Below are positions 1-7,700 of a stretch of DNA of 8,705 nt, in pieces. Position 1 is the stretch's first letter; every line of letters begins with the position of its first letter. The notes beneath the pieces are model-generated. The model was not told where the DNA came from. It ran no database searches and saw only the letters and a program-made list of their open reading frames with translations. Source of the DNA: Tannerella sp. (GTDB taxonomy: Bacteria > Bacteroidota > Bacteroidia > Bacteroidales > Tannerellaceae); assembly GCA_031277235.1 (NCBI GenBank), contig JAITMT010000354.1:1-8705 (forward strand). The letters run 5' to 3'. A program made the position numbers and the translations under genes.

Positions 1-1350
1 AATATCAACAAACCGGTTTCTACCGAAGTTTGGCATGATTTGAAAGCCAACACGTTGGCTGAATTGAACAAGGCAAAAAAACTGTACGTTGTCGATACTT
101 TCTGCGGAACAAATGAAGACACGCGGATGAAAGTCCGTTTCATCGTGGAAGTGGCTTGGCAGGCACATTTTGTAACCAATATGTTTATCCGTCCGTCGCA
201 CTACGAATTGGCAAACTACGGAGAGCCTGATTTCGTGGTATTTAACGGCTCGAAAACGACCGATCCCGACTGGCAGAAACACGGCTTGAACTCCGAAGTT
301 TACGTGGTGTTCAACCTGACCACCAAGGAACAAATCATCGGCGGCACATGGTACGGCGGCGAAATGAAGAAAGGCATGTTCTCCATGATGAATTACTATC
401 TGCCTATCAAGGGTATAGCATCAATGCACTGCTCGGCAAACGTGGGCAAGGACGGCGACGTGGCTGTTTTCTTCGGTCTTTCGGGAACGGGAAAAACGAC
501 GCTGTCGGCAGACCCGAAACGCTACCTCATCGGAGACGACGAGCACGGCTGGGATCACAACGGCGTGTTCAACTACGAAGGCGGCTGCTACGCGAAAGTG
601 ATTGATTTGAGCGAGGAAAACGAGCCGGACATCTGGCGCGCCATCCGCCGCGACGCGCTGCTGGAAAACGTAACCGTGAAGGAAGACGGCACGCCCGACT
701 TCTCGAAAGCGGCGTCGAAAACGGAAAATACCCGCGTTTCGTATCCGATTAACCATATCAACAAAATCGTTCTTCCTTCCCGCGCCGGTCACGCCAACAA
801 AATCATTTACCTGTCGGCTGACGCATTCGGCGTATTGCCTCCGGTTTCCATCCTCGATGAAAAATCGGCTCAATATCACTTCCTTTGCGGTTACACGTCG
901 AAATTAGCCGGAACGGAACGCGGTATTACCGAGCCTGTTCCGTCGTTCTCGCCCGCATTCGGCGAAGCGTTTTTAACGCTCCACCCGACGGTGTACGCCA
1001 GCGTTTTGGCGCAGAAAATGAAAGAGCACGACGCCAAGGCATATCTGGTAAATACCGGCTGGAACGGTACGGGCAAACGTATTTCCATCAAGGATACGCG
1101 CGCCATCATTGACGCCATTCTCGACGGTTCGATTGACAGGGAGGAAAAAGTAAACATTCCCGTATTGAATTTGATTGCGCCGAAAAGATTGAACAACGTG
1201 AGCGAAGGTATCCTCGACCCGCGCGACACCTACGCCAACAAAGCCGAATGGGAAGAAAAAGCGAAATCGCTGGCAGCCAAGTATATCAAGAACTTCGAGC
1301 AGTATCTGCCCGAAGGACAGGATTTGCTGACGAGCGGTCCGCAGTTGTAA
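1..1350 (+). CDS. pckA: ATP-dependent phosphoenolpyruvate carboxykinase, 3' part (5' end outside window)
   Basis: Catalyses the reversible conversion of oxaloacetate and ATP to PEP, CO2 and ADP in the cytoplasm; in anaerobic Bacteroidales it often runs in the CO2-fixing direction towards succinate. The reading frame is open from base 1, so the TTG at 40 is not a real start; 449 residues are visible against about 535 usual for the family, so roughly 85 N-terminal residues are missing. Visible family marks are the TWYGGEMKKGMFSMMNYYLP block (nt 346-405), the kinase-1a P-loop GLSGTGKTTLS (nt 475-507), the kinase-2/metal motif IGDDEHGWD (nt 529-555), GGCYAKVIDLS, and the conserved block starting CGYTSKLAGTE with SPAFGEAF and NTGWNGTG after it. 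P-loop and metal-binding acidic residues are all present, so the enzyme looks active. It ends in TAA followed by a terminator. The ATP class rather than the GTP class is clear from these motifs. Confidence 0.97.
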   Translation, partial: NINKPVSTEVWHDLKANTLAELNKAKKLYVVDTFCGTNEDTRMKVRFIVEVAWQAHFVTNMFIRPSHYELANYGEPDFVVFNGSKTTDPDWQKHGLNSEVYVVFNLTTKEQIIGGTWYGGEMKKGMFSMMNYYLPIKGIASMHCSANVGKDGDVAVFFGLSGTGKTTLSADPKRYLIGDDEHGWDHNGVFNYEGGCYAKVIDLSEENEPDIWRAIRRDALLENVTVKEDGTPDFSKAASKTENTRVSYPINHINKIVLPSRAGHANKIIYLSADAFGVLPPVSILDEKSAQYHFLCGYTSKLAGTERGITEPVPSFSPAFGEAFLTLHPTVYASVLAQKMKEHDAKAYLVNTGWNGTGKRISIKDTRAIIDAILDGSIDREEKVNIPVLNLIAPKRLNNVSEGILDPRDTYANKAEWEEKAKSLAAKYIKNFEQYLPEGQDLLTSGPQL

Positions 1351-1377
1351 TTCAATCTGTTGAATATAAATGAAAAG

Positions 1378-1413
1378 AACGCAACATGTTTTCAGTAACG
1401 TGTTGCGTTTTTT
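1378..1413 (+). terminator. Rho-independent terminator of pckA
   Basis: A 13-bp stem (1378-1390 with 1397-1409, one T-G wobble) closes a six-base loop (TTCAGT) and runs into a T-tract at 1408-1413, 28 bases after the pckA stop. The reverse strand gives CTTTTC after the same stem, so it may also stop transcripts of the convergent AraC-type gene whose stop lies 20 bases away. A second short hairpin, TAACCG-CTA-CGGTTA (1421-1435), overlaps that stop codon. Confidence 0.9.
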
Positions 1414-1432
1414 GTGATATTAACCGCTACGG

Positions 1433-2311
1433 TTATTTCTCCCGATTCTTATACCGGTAAGGCGACAGGGTCGTATGTTTTTTGAATACTTTCGAGAAAT
1501 AAAACGGGTCGTTGAATCCGAGTTTGTAGGCGATGGATTTGACGGACAGGTTGGTGTGATCCAAATATTGACACGCTCGCTGGACTTTGAGTTGATTGAA
1601 ATATTCCAGCGGACTGTAGGACGTGCTTTTGGCGAACATCAGCGAGAAATGGGAAACGGAATAGTGAACATGCGCCGCCAGTTCCTGCAATTTCAGATTT
1701 TTGTCCAGGTTTTCCTTCATGAAAAGGATGGTTTGCTGCACGAAATTCATTTGCTTCACATTGTTCGTTACCCGGAATTGCTGCACAAACCGGAAAGAAG
1801 CCAGCAAATGCCACAAACACATGCTGACATATTCCAGATTGTCCTGACTGTAACCCAGTTCCAGGTTCTGGTATATTTCTTCAAAAATGGAAAGCCGCTC
1901 CTGAATCCGGTGTCCTTCCACCGGCGGAATATCGAGCGCCTGATTGAAAATGGAAGAAAAAATAGACGCTTTTTCTCCCGAAAAATGTACCCAGTAGATG
2001 CTCCAGGGCGATTGCCGGTCGGCGCCGTATTCGTGCGGGACATTTTTTTCGAGAATGAAAAACTGATTCCGGGAGATGCTGTATTTTTTGTGATGCACGG
2101 AAAACCAGCCGTTTCCTTCAATGCAGTAAATCAGGATGTTTTCGCCTGCTCCGTGGGGGCGCGAGCGGAAATGTCCCGACGCTTTCGGATAATATCCGAT
2201 GTCTGTAAGGTATAGCGAACGGGTCGTTTCGTTGCGGGCTAAAAGTTCCTGTATGGCGTGGGGCAGTACGATTGACCGCTCGCCTCTGAATCCTTCCGAT
2301 TTTAGTTCCAT
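1433..2311 (-). CDS. AraC-family transcriptional regulator (cupin sensor plus double HTH)
   Basis: A 292-residue protein of usual length for sugar-sensing AraC regulators. The N-terminal half has the AraC-binding cupin signature: RPHGAGENILIYCIEGNGW at 51-69 and the strand pair YSISRNQFFILEKNVPHEY at 77-95. The C-terminal 100 residues contain two helix-turn-helix units: LQELAAHVHYSVSHFSLMF at 208-226 and VKSIAYKLGFNDPFYFSKVF at 257-276, ending in the family signature KKHTTLSPYRY. It probably binds a carbohydrate through the cupin and activates transcription at paired DNA sites. It faces away from the sugar transporter at 3164; without the transposon at 2408-3005 the two would share a divergent intergenic region of about 256 bases, so the transporter is its likely target. 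ATG at 2311 is used; it lies about 16 bases from a TAnnTTTG box, giving a very short leader. The ligand cannot be told from sequence. Confidence 0.93.
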   Translation of the reverse strand: MELKSEGFRGERSIVLPHAIQELLARNETTRSLYLTDIGYYPKASGHFRSRPHGAGENILIYCIEGNGWFSVHHKKYSISRNQFFILEKNVPHEYGADRQSPWSIYWVHFSGEKASIFSSIFNQALDIPPVEGHRIQERLSIFEEIYQNLELGYSQDNLEYVSMCLWHLLASFRFVQQFRVTNNVKQMNFVQQTILFMKENLDKNLKLQELAAHVHYSVSHFSLMFAKSTSYSPLEYFNQLKVQRACQYLDHTNLSVKSIAYKLGFNDPFYFSKVFKKHTTLSPYRYKNREK

Positions 2312-2327
2312 GGCGCTTTTTTTTGGG

Positions 2328-2335
2328 CAAAAGTA
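2328..2335 (-). promoter_or_regulatory. -7 box of the AraC-type regulator promoter
   Basis: On the minus strand this reads TACTTTTG, an exact match to the Bacteroidota -7 consensus TAnnTTTG, 16 bases before the ATG at 2311. No clear TTTG is found 19-21 bases upstream, so the promoter may be weak or need an activator. Transcription would start only about ten bases before the ATG. Confidence 0.55.
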
Positions 2336-2388
2336 CGAAAAAATTTTGAATCGTATTTATTTTTTGAACAGACAGACAAGAGTCCATA

Positions 2389-2403
2389 AAATCCGAAGGA
2401 TTT
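2389..2403. repeat. Outer GAA-loop hairpin, left side of the transposon
   Basis: AAATCC-GAA-GGATTT forms a perfect 6-bp stem with a GAA triloop, four bases outside the 36-base left end. A matching GAA-loop hairpin (in reverse orientation) lies five bases outside the right end at 3011-3023, so the pair may belong to the element or to its target. Confidence 0.6.
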
Positions 2404-2407
2404 AACA

Positions 2408-2443
2408 TGAATAACCCCCAATGAAGCGAAGCGATTGGGGGTT
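2408..2443 (+). repeat. Left terminal hairpin of the transposon (36 bases)
   Basis: TGAAT (2408-2412) is followed by a stem AACCCCCAAT (2413-2422) pairing with ATTGGGGGTT (2434-2443), extendable by one T-A pair (2412 with 2444). The 11-base apex holds GCGAAGC (2426-2432), a heptamer known from DNA structure studies to form an unusually stable mini-hairpin with a GAA loop. The reverse complement of 2970-3005 is identical over all 36 bases; identity stops at both sides. Confidence 0.9.
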
Positions 2444-2454
2444 AAACCGCTAAA

Positions 2455-2898
2455 CTATGTAAAATAACGCATATCAGGCTCCATGCCGTTCTCTATCCAC
2501 AGGCGTTTCAGTTCACTCACTGTATCTTCTTCTTGATGGTGTATCTGTTGATTCTTAATGTAATTGATTAGCGTTTCTTTCTCTTTGTAAGAATATGTAA
2601 AGGCAGCATACCCTTCTTCCCATCCACAGAAATCCGGAAAATAGGGAGATTGTTTCATCCAAAGCGAGGTTGCTACCTTGATGCTCTTTACAAAATCAGC
2701 CAGGGCAAAACTTGGATGCAGATCGCATAAAATATGGATATGATCCTCCATTCCGTTTATGCGGTATAATGTTCCTTTTTTATTTTTAATAATACCCCAG
2801 ACGTATTTGTACAAAGACGGTACATTTTCTTGACTGATAGATGATTCATTTCGTTGAGTTCTCAGTACAATATGATAAAGAATTTGAGTATAAGACAT
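2455..2898 (-). CDS. tnpA: IS200/RAYT-type Y1 HUH transposase
   Basis: A 147-residue protein of the Y1_Tnp family, which cuts and joins single-stranded DNA at hairpin ends through a 5'-phosphotyrosine link. The HUH motif is H53-I-H55 in MEDHIHIL, and the catalytic tyrosine is most likely Y113 in INYIKNQQIHH, with the usual YxxxQ spacing to Q117. Length is typical for this family (about 150). An in-frame ATG at 2925 would add nine residues, but it lies inside the promoter -7 box at 2923-2930 and would precede the transcript; the ATG at 2898 gives the family-like N-terminus MSYTQILYHIVLRT and is chosen here. Nothing is truncated, so the protein may be active. It is the only gene between the two terminal hairpins, which are its probable substrates. 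Whether it is better called IS200 TnpA or RAYT is open: the inverted hairpins favour RAYT. Confidence 0.92.
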   Translation of the reverse strand: MSYTQILYHIVLRTQRNESSISQENVPSLYKYVWGIIKNKKGTLYRINGMEDHIHILCDLHPSFALADFVKSIKVATSLWMKQSPYFPDFCGWEEGYAAFTYSYKEKETLINYIKNQQIHHQEEDTVSELKRLWIENGMEPDMRYFT

Positions 2899-2922
2899 GA
2901 AAATCGGTTTTGTTTGCAGGTG

Positions 2923-2953
2923 CAAAGTTAATCATTTTTGTGATTTATTCAAA
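2923..2953 (-). promoter_or_regulatory. Promoter of the transposase gene
   Basis: On the minus strand TTTG (2950-2953), a 19-base spacer, and TAACTTTG (2923-2930) match both Bacteroidota promoter elements with ideal spacing. It lies inside the right terminal hairpin, so the element carries its own promoter. Transcription starting near 2916 leaves the ATG at 2898 as the first usable start. Confidence 0.8.
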
Positions 2954-2969
2954 CCTTCGGGCTGCGGCA

Positions 2970-3005
2970 AACCCCCAATCGCTTCGCTTCATTGGGGGTT
3001 ATTCA
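2970..3005 (-). repeat. Right terminal hairpin of the transposon (36 bases)
   Basis: Exact reverse complement of 2408-2443. Stem 2970-2979 pairs with 2991-3000, the apex carries GCTTCGC (2981-2987; GCGAAGC on the other strand), and ATTCA (3001-3005) is the inverted TGAAT foot. Confidence 0.9.
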
Positions 3006-3010
3006 AATTT

Positions 3011-3023
3011 AATCTTTCAGATT
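3011..3023. repeat. Outer hairpin, right side of the transposon
   Basis: AATCT-TTC-AGATT forms a 5-bp stem; read on the minus strand the loop is GAA, mirroring the left outer hairpin at 2389-2403. It starts five bases outside the right 36-base end. The stem bases differ from those of the left copy, so the shape and loop rather than the stem sequence are shared. Confidence 0.5.
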
Positions 3024-3045
3024 TTTTGCAAAAATAGGAAAAAAA

Positions 3046-3109
3046 CACATGATTACCATAAAAAATTCCATATTCAGAAAATAACACATAATTATCGTAA
3101 AATAATCCA
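3046..3109 (+). promoter_or_regulatory. Paired direct repeats upstream of the sugar transporter (candidate AraC-type operator)
   Basis: Two 25-base copies, 3046-3070 and 3085-3109, agree at 20 of 25 positions without gaps. Both start CACAT and end TCCA, with ATTA near the middle. They are 39 bases apart start to start. The second copy ends directly before the likely -33 element of the transporter promoter, the usual place for an AraC-type activator that touches RNA polymerase. That the regulator at 1433-2311 binds here is inference. Confidence 0.55.
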
Positions 3110-3139
3110 TTTCCGGCATGTTTTTCATCCGTACCTTTG
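3110..3139 (+). promoter_or_regulatory. Promoter of the sugar transporter gene
   Basis: TACCTTTG at 3132-3139 matches TAnnTTTG exactly. The -33 element is poor: TTTC at 3110-3113 with an 18-base spacer. A weak -33 next to operator-like repeats suits an activator-dependent promoter. The start of transcription would fall near 3146, about 18 bases before the GTG start. Confidence 0.65.
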
Positions 3140-3163
3140 CGGCGTTTTTAGAATATTTTTGAC

Positions 3164-4555
3164 GTGAAAAACAGGGAATACAATTTTACATTTTTGTTGC
3201 GGATATCGCTGGTATCCGCCATGGGAGGTTTGCTGTTCGGATACGACTGGGTAGTCATCGGAGGTGCCAAACCGTTTTACGAACGTTTTTTCGATATTGC
3301 CTCGTCGGCGGATTTGCAGGCGTGGGCTATGAGCAGCGCGCTGATAGGATGCATTGTGGGAGCGGTGGTGTCGGGATTGGTCAGCGACCGCTACGGACGG
3401 AAGAAAACGCTTCTTGGCGCTGCTTTTTTGTTTACCGTCACTTCGTTAGGCACCGGTATGGCGGCTAATTTCGGGTCGTTCATTGTGTTTCGTATGCTGG
3501 GCGGCATCGGGATCGGATTGGCTTCGGCGCTTTCTCCGATGTATATTGCCGAGATTGCACCTTCGCAATTGAGGGGGCGCTTTGTTTCGCTCAACCAAAT
3601 GACGATTGTCATCGGGATTCTGCTTGCACAGATTATGAATGTGCTGATTGCCGAAAAAGTTCCGGAAGGAGCTACAGACCAATTTATTGCCGCTTCGTGG
3701 AATGGACAGACGGGTTGGCGGTGGATGTTTTGGGCTTGCGGAGCGCCGTCCGTGCTGTTTTTTCTGTTCACTTTCTTTATTCCCGAAAGTCCGCGCTGGC
3801 TGCTTAAGGTGGGGAAAGCGGATGCGGCTTTTCCGGTACTGGAAAAAATAGGAGGCGCCGAATATGCCCGCCGGGAAGTGAAAAGCATCCGGGCATCGCT
3901 GGACGATGTGGGCGAAAAGGTGAATTTCAAAGCCCTGTTTCATCGTATCTATGCCAAGGTGTTGATAATAGGCGTCGTATTGGCGGTTTTCCAGCAATGG
4001 TGCGGTATCAATACCGTCTTCAACTATGCGGAAGAAATTTTCACGGCTGCCGGATACGGCGTCAGTGATACCTTGTTTAATATAGTGATTACGGGGAGCG
4101 TAAACTTGATTTTCACCTTTGTCGCCCTGTTTACGGTGGATAAGTGGGGACGGAAGAAGTTGATGGTGGTTGGTTCCATCGGATTGGCATTGAATTATAT
4201 CCTGTTGGGAAGCGCTTTCTTCTTTCACCTGAAAGGAGTTGCGGTGCTGGCTCTGGTCGTGACGGCCATCGCTATTTATGCCATGTCGCTGGCTCCGATT
4301 GTCTGGGTCATCCTTTCCGAAATTTTTCCCAACAGGATACGCGGCGCAGCGATGGCATTGGCCACTTTTGCGCTGTGGGCAGCTTGTTTTGTACTGACGT
4401 ACACGTTTCCCCTGTTGAACAAATCGCTGGGAGCGGCGGGAACGTTTTGGGTCTATTCGGGTATCTGTTTGGCAGGATTTATTTTTATCATGGCAAAATT
4501 GCCTGAAACCAAGGGGAAATCGCTGGAAGAAATTGAAAGGGAATTAATAAGATGA
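3164..4555 (+). CDS. Sugar-porter MFS transporter (XylE/GLUT-like)
   Basis: A 463-residue inner-membrane protein with twelve predicted helices that imports a sugar, probably with protons. All sugar-porter (PF00083) marks are present: GYD at 26-28, whose Asp corresponds to the proton-linked Asp27 of E. coli XylE; DRYGRKK at 75-81 and its repeat DKWGRKK at 326-332; PESPRW at 207-212; QQWCGIN at 277-283, matching the sugar-contacting QQ..N of XylE; W381 in IVWVILSEIFPNRIRG; and PETKGKSLEE at 447-456. The start is GTG: an in-frame stop lies 13 bases upstream (3149-3151) and the next Met is already in the first helix. The gene lies downstream of a TAnnTTTG promoter and paired repeats and is followed after 193 bases by the DUF5107-TPR gene on the same strand, probably in one transcript as no promoter is seen between. 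Substrate is unknown; a pentose or hexose is likely. Confidence 0.95.
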   Translation: MKNREYNFTFLLRISLVSAMGGLLFGYDWVVIGGAKPFYERFFDIASSADLQAWAMSSALIGCIVGAVVSGLVSDRYGRKKTLLGAAFLFTVTSLGTGMAANFGSFIVFRMLGGIGIGLASALSPMYIAEIAPSQLRGRFVSLNQMTIVIGILLAQIMNVLIAEKVPEGATDQFIAASWNGQTGWRWMFWACGAPSVLFFLFTFFIPESPRWLLKVGKADAAFPVLEKIGGAEYARREVKSIRASLDDVGEKVNFKALFHRIYAKVLIIGVVLAVFQQWCGINTVFNYAEEIFTAAGYGVSDTLFNIVITGSVNLIFTFVALFTVDKWGRKKLMVVGSIGLALNYILLGSAFFFHLKGVAVLALVVTAIAIYAMSLAPIVWVILSEIFPNRIRGAAMALATFALWAACFVLTYTFPLLNKSLGAAGTFWVYSGICLAGFIFIMAKLPETKGKSLEEIERELIR

Positions 4556-4728
4556 ATGCTCAATATACATCCAAAACCTTTTGCATCCCGTCAGGGATGC
4601 GTCGCTCGGTAGAAAGACCGGTGACCCGCAGGATGCATTCCGTAGGGAATGCAACCGACGACGGAATATGTCTTCTACCGAGCGATACAATCCTAACGGA
4701 TTGTCAAATTCGGGTATTGTTGAGTATT
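4555..4728. repeat. Composite fold-back repeat element with three hairpins
   Basis: The gap between the transporter and the DUF5107-TPR gene is nearly all inverted repeats. Small hairpins are GCATCCC-GTCA-GGGATGC (4583-4600), GCATTCC-GTAG-GGAATGC (4635-4652) and ACAATCC-TAAC-GGATTGT (4687-4704). Each has a 7-bp stem and an apex close to CCGTNAGG, with the third in reverse orientation. A long arm 4602-4618 (TCGCTCGGTAGAAAGAC) pairs with 4670-4685 with one bulged A, enclosing hairpin 2. Weakly matching outer arms (4555-4568 and 4714-4728) would close the whole unit, which begins at the transporter stop codon. I take it for a dispersed non-coding repeat; short ORFs across it on both strands are by-products. 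In RNA it could protect or end the transporter message, though no T-run follows. Confidence 0.75.
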
Positions 4729-4748
4729 TATAAAAACAAGAAACAAGA

Positions 4749-7700
4749 ATGAAAGTCAATGTTTGGGAAGAGGATATTATTATTCCTACATACGAAATAG
4801 GGGAAGCGGAGAAGCATCCGATGTTTTTGGAAAAGCGGGTCTATCAGGGAAGTAGCGGAGTGGTTTATCCCTATCCCGTCGTCGAAAAAATTTCGGATGA
4901 AAAACGTGACAAGACGTGGCATGCCGTCTTTCTCGAAAACGAATACTTGAAAATCATGATTCTTCCCGAATTGGGAGGGCGGGTGCAGATGGCTTACGAC
5001 AAAATCAGGGAACGTCATTTTATTTATTACAACAGCGTGATCAAGCCTGCCTTAGTCGGTTTGACCGGTCCCTGGATTTCCGGCGGCATCGAATTTAACT
5101 GGCCTCAACACCACCGCCCAAGCACTTATTTGCCGGTTGATTTCGGCATCACCGAAAACGAAGACGGCAGCGCTACGGTTTGGATCAACGAGCAGGAACG
5201 CATGTTTCATCAAAAAGCCACCGCCGCCTTTTCGCTTTATCCCGGAAGGGCTTTGCTGGAAATCAAAGTTAACTTGTACAATCCCAATCCGATTCCGCAA
5301 ACCTTTTTGTGGTGGGCAAATCCGGCAGTAAAGGTGAATGAGCATTATCAATCGGTTTTCCCGCCCGACGTTCATGCCGTTTTTGACCATGGCAAGCGGG
5401 ATGTTTCTGCTTTCCCGATTGCAAAAGGGACTTATTACAAGGTTGATTATTCGGCGGGAGTGGATATTTCCCGTTACAACAACATCCCGGTTCCCACTTC
5501 CTACATGGCTATCAAGTCGAAATACGATTTCATCGGAGGATACGAACACGACACCCAAGCGGGAGTTTTACATGTTGCCAATCACCATATTTCACCGGGT
5601 AAAAAACAATGGACTTGGGGAAACGGCGATTTTGGCCGTGCCTGGGATCGCAATCTCACCGACAGCGACGGTCCTTACATTGAACTGATGACCGGAGTTT
5701 TTACCGACAACCAACCCGATTTCTCCTGGTTGCAGCCTTACGAAGAGAAATCGTTTGAGCAGTACTTTATGCCTTACCGCGAACTGGGTATGGTGAAAAA
5801 TGCCTGTGCCGATTTGCTCATGAACTTGGAGGAAACGGACGGCTTCGCTGTGTTGCAACTACTTGCAACTCGCGATTTTCGTAACGCACACATTGTTGTA
5901 AAGACTCCGCGTACGGTGTTATTGGACGAAACCGTTTCCTTATCGCCACGCGCCGTGTATAAAAAATCCATATCCATGAGTTCCGAAAAATATGAGGATT
6001 TGACGGTTGAGATTTTTGCTGAAGAAAAAACAAAAATACTCTCCTGGACGCCCGAAAAGTCTGTCGAACAACCTTTGCCTCAACCGGCGCAACGGGCGCT
6101 TCCTCCCGTTGAAGTTCAGACGACCGAGCAACTCTATCTCACCGGATTGCATATCGAACAATACCGTCATGCCACTTATAAAGCGACTGATTACTACCGG
6201 GAGGCGCTGCGCCGTGACCCGTCCGATGTACGCAACAACAATGCCATGGGATTGTGGCTGTTCCGCAAAGGAAAATTTGCGGAAGCGATTCCTTACTTTC
6301 ACCGCGCCATCGAAACACTCACCTTCCGCAATCCGAATCCTTACGACGGAGAACCGTACTACAACCTCGGATTGGCTTTGAAATATACAGGCAAAACGCG
6401 TGAAGCATACGATGCGTTCTATAAAGCCTGCTGGAATGCCGCCTGGCAAGATGCGGGGTTTTATTCGCTGGCGCAGTTGTCGGTGATGGAAGGACGCTGG
6501 GACGACGCGGAAAAGGAAGTAGAAAAATCCTTGATTCGCAACGGACACAATCATCGAGCCAGACATCTCAAGGCGGCAATACTGCGTCATAAGGGAGAGA
6601 ATGATAAAGCCTTGCGATGGATTGAAGAATCTTTGGAAATCGACCGCTTCAATTTCGGTTGCCTGTTTGAACGCTATCTTATTTTAGGGGCGGAGGTGAA
6701 GGCAGAGGCAAAGGCGGAGGCAACCGCCTTGGATTATATTCAGTCGGGACTATATGACGAAGCCATTCACCTGCTGCAATTGTATATTGTAGAGACGGGG
6801 CACGCCCCGTCTCCACCTTCACCCATGGCGCACTATTATCAAGCCTACGCCTACCGGCTTTCGGGAAAGCAAAAAGAAGCCCGGCACACTCTGGAAGCGG
6901 CAGCCGGGCAATCGCCAGACTATTGTTTCCCGAATCGCCTGGAAGACATTGCAGTGCTGCAAACAGCCTGTGCCGAAAATCCCCAAGATGCTTACGCTCC
7001 CTACTATTTGGGAAACTTGTGGTACGACAAACAGCAATACAGCGACGCCATCGCTTGCTGGGATCATTCGGCTACGCTTAATCCCGACTACCCGGTCGTG
7101 TGGAGAAACCTGGCGCTTGCAGCTTTCAATAAACAGAAAAATGTCCTTAACGCAATAGATTTCCTGGAAAAAGCCTATCGCTTGAATGAAAACGATGCGC
7201 GTATATTGATGGAATTGGATCAATTACATAGACGGTTGAACTACCCGCCTACGGAACGGCTGGCTTTCCTGGAAGCCCGCAAACCGTTGGTAGAACAAAG
7301 GGATGACCTTTATCTGGAACAGGTAACCTTGCTTAACCAAACGGGGCGCTATGAAGACGCCAAATCGCTGATTGACTGCCGTAAATTCCACCCTTGGGAA
7401 GGCGGAGAAGGTAAAGTGACCGGGCAGTATGTTTTGTGCCGCCTGGAACTGGCAAAACAGGCGATTGCGGAAAAACGCTGCGAAGAAGCTTTGGTCTTAC
7501 TGAATGAAACGGATGTCTATCCCGATAATCTGGGAGAAGGAAAACTGTTCAACGCCCGGGAAAACGAAATTCTCTATTATAAAGGAATGGCGTATAAAGG
7601 ATTGGGAAATACGGAACGGGCAAGAGAATATTTCCTCCAAGCCGCAAAAGGCGCTTCCGAACCGGTTCAAGCCTTTTTCTACAATGATCAGCAACCCGAC

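Larger units (their letters stand above)
2408..3005 (-). mobile_element. IS200/RAYT-like single-gene transposon with hairpin ends
   Basis: About 598 bases containing one Y1 HUH transposase gene and no tnpB, which is the IS200 or REP-associated (RAYT) arrangement. Both ends are the same 36-base sequence in opposite orientation with no mismatch, each folding into an 11-base-loop hairpin. The element sits between the AraC-type regulator and the transporter. No target duplication is seen, as expected for this single-strand mechanism. The inverted arrangement of two hairpins around the gene is closer to a RAYT/REP unit than to classic IS608-type ends, where the two hairpins share a strand. Exact cleavage points cannot be set from one copy; TGAAT at the foot of each hairpin is the candidate guide or cleavage site. 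Confidence 0.8.

Noticed and set aside
40..42. TTG at 40 as a start of PEP carboxykinase
   Set aside because: The frame is open back to base 1 with sequence fitting the family, and starting here would lose about 100 conserved residues.
2899..2925. Nine-residue longer N-terminus for the transposase (ATG at 2925)
   Set aside because: This ATG falls inside the -7 promoter box, so it would not be in the transcript; the family N-terminus begins at 2898.
4544..4759. Short ORFs on both strands across the fold-back element
   Set aside because: They translate inverted repeats; neither has a promoter, and both overlap the ends of the neighbouring genes.
6090..6111. Inverted repeat CAACGGG / CCCGTTG in the linker of the DUF5107-TPR gene
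   Set aside because: Only 7 bp with an 8-base loop in GC-rich coding sequence; chance occurrence is likely and the encoded Pro-rich linker is ordinary.
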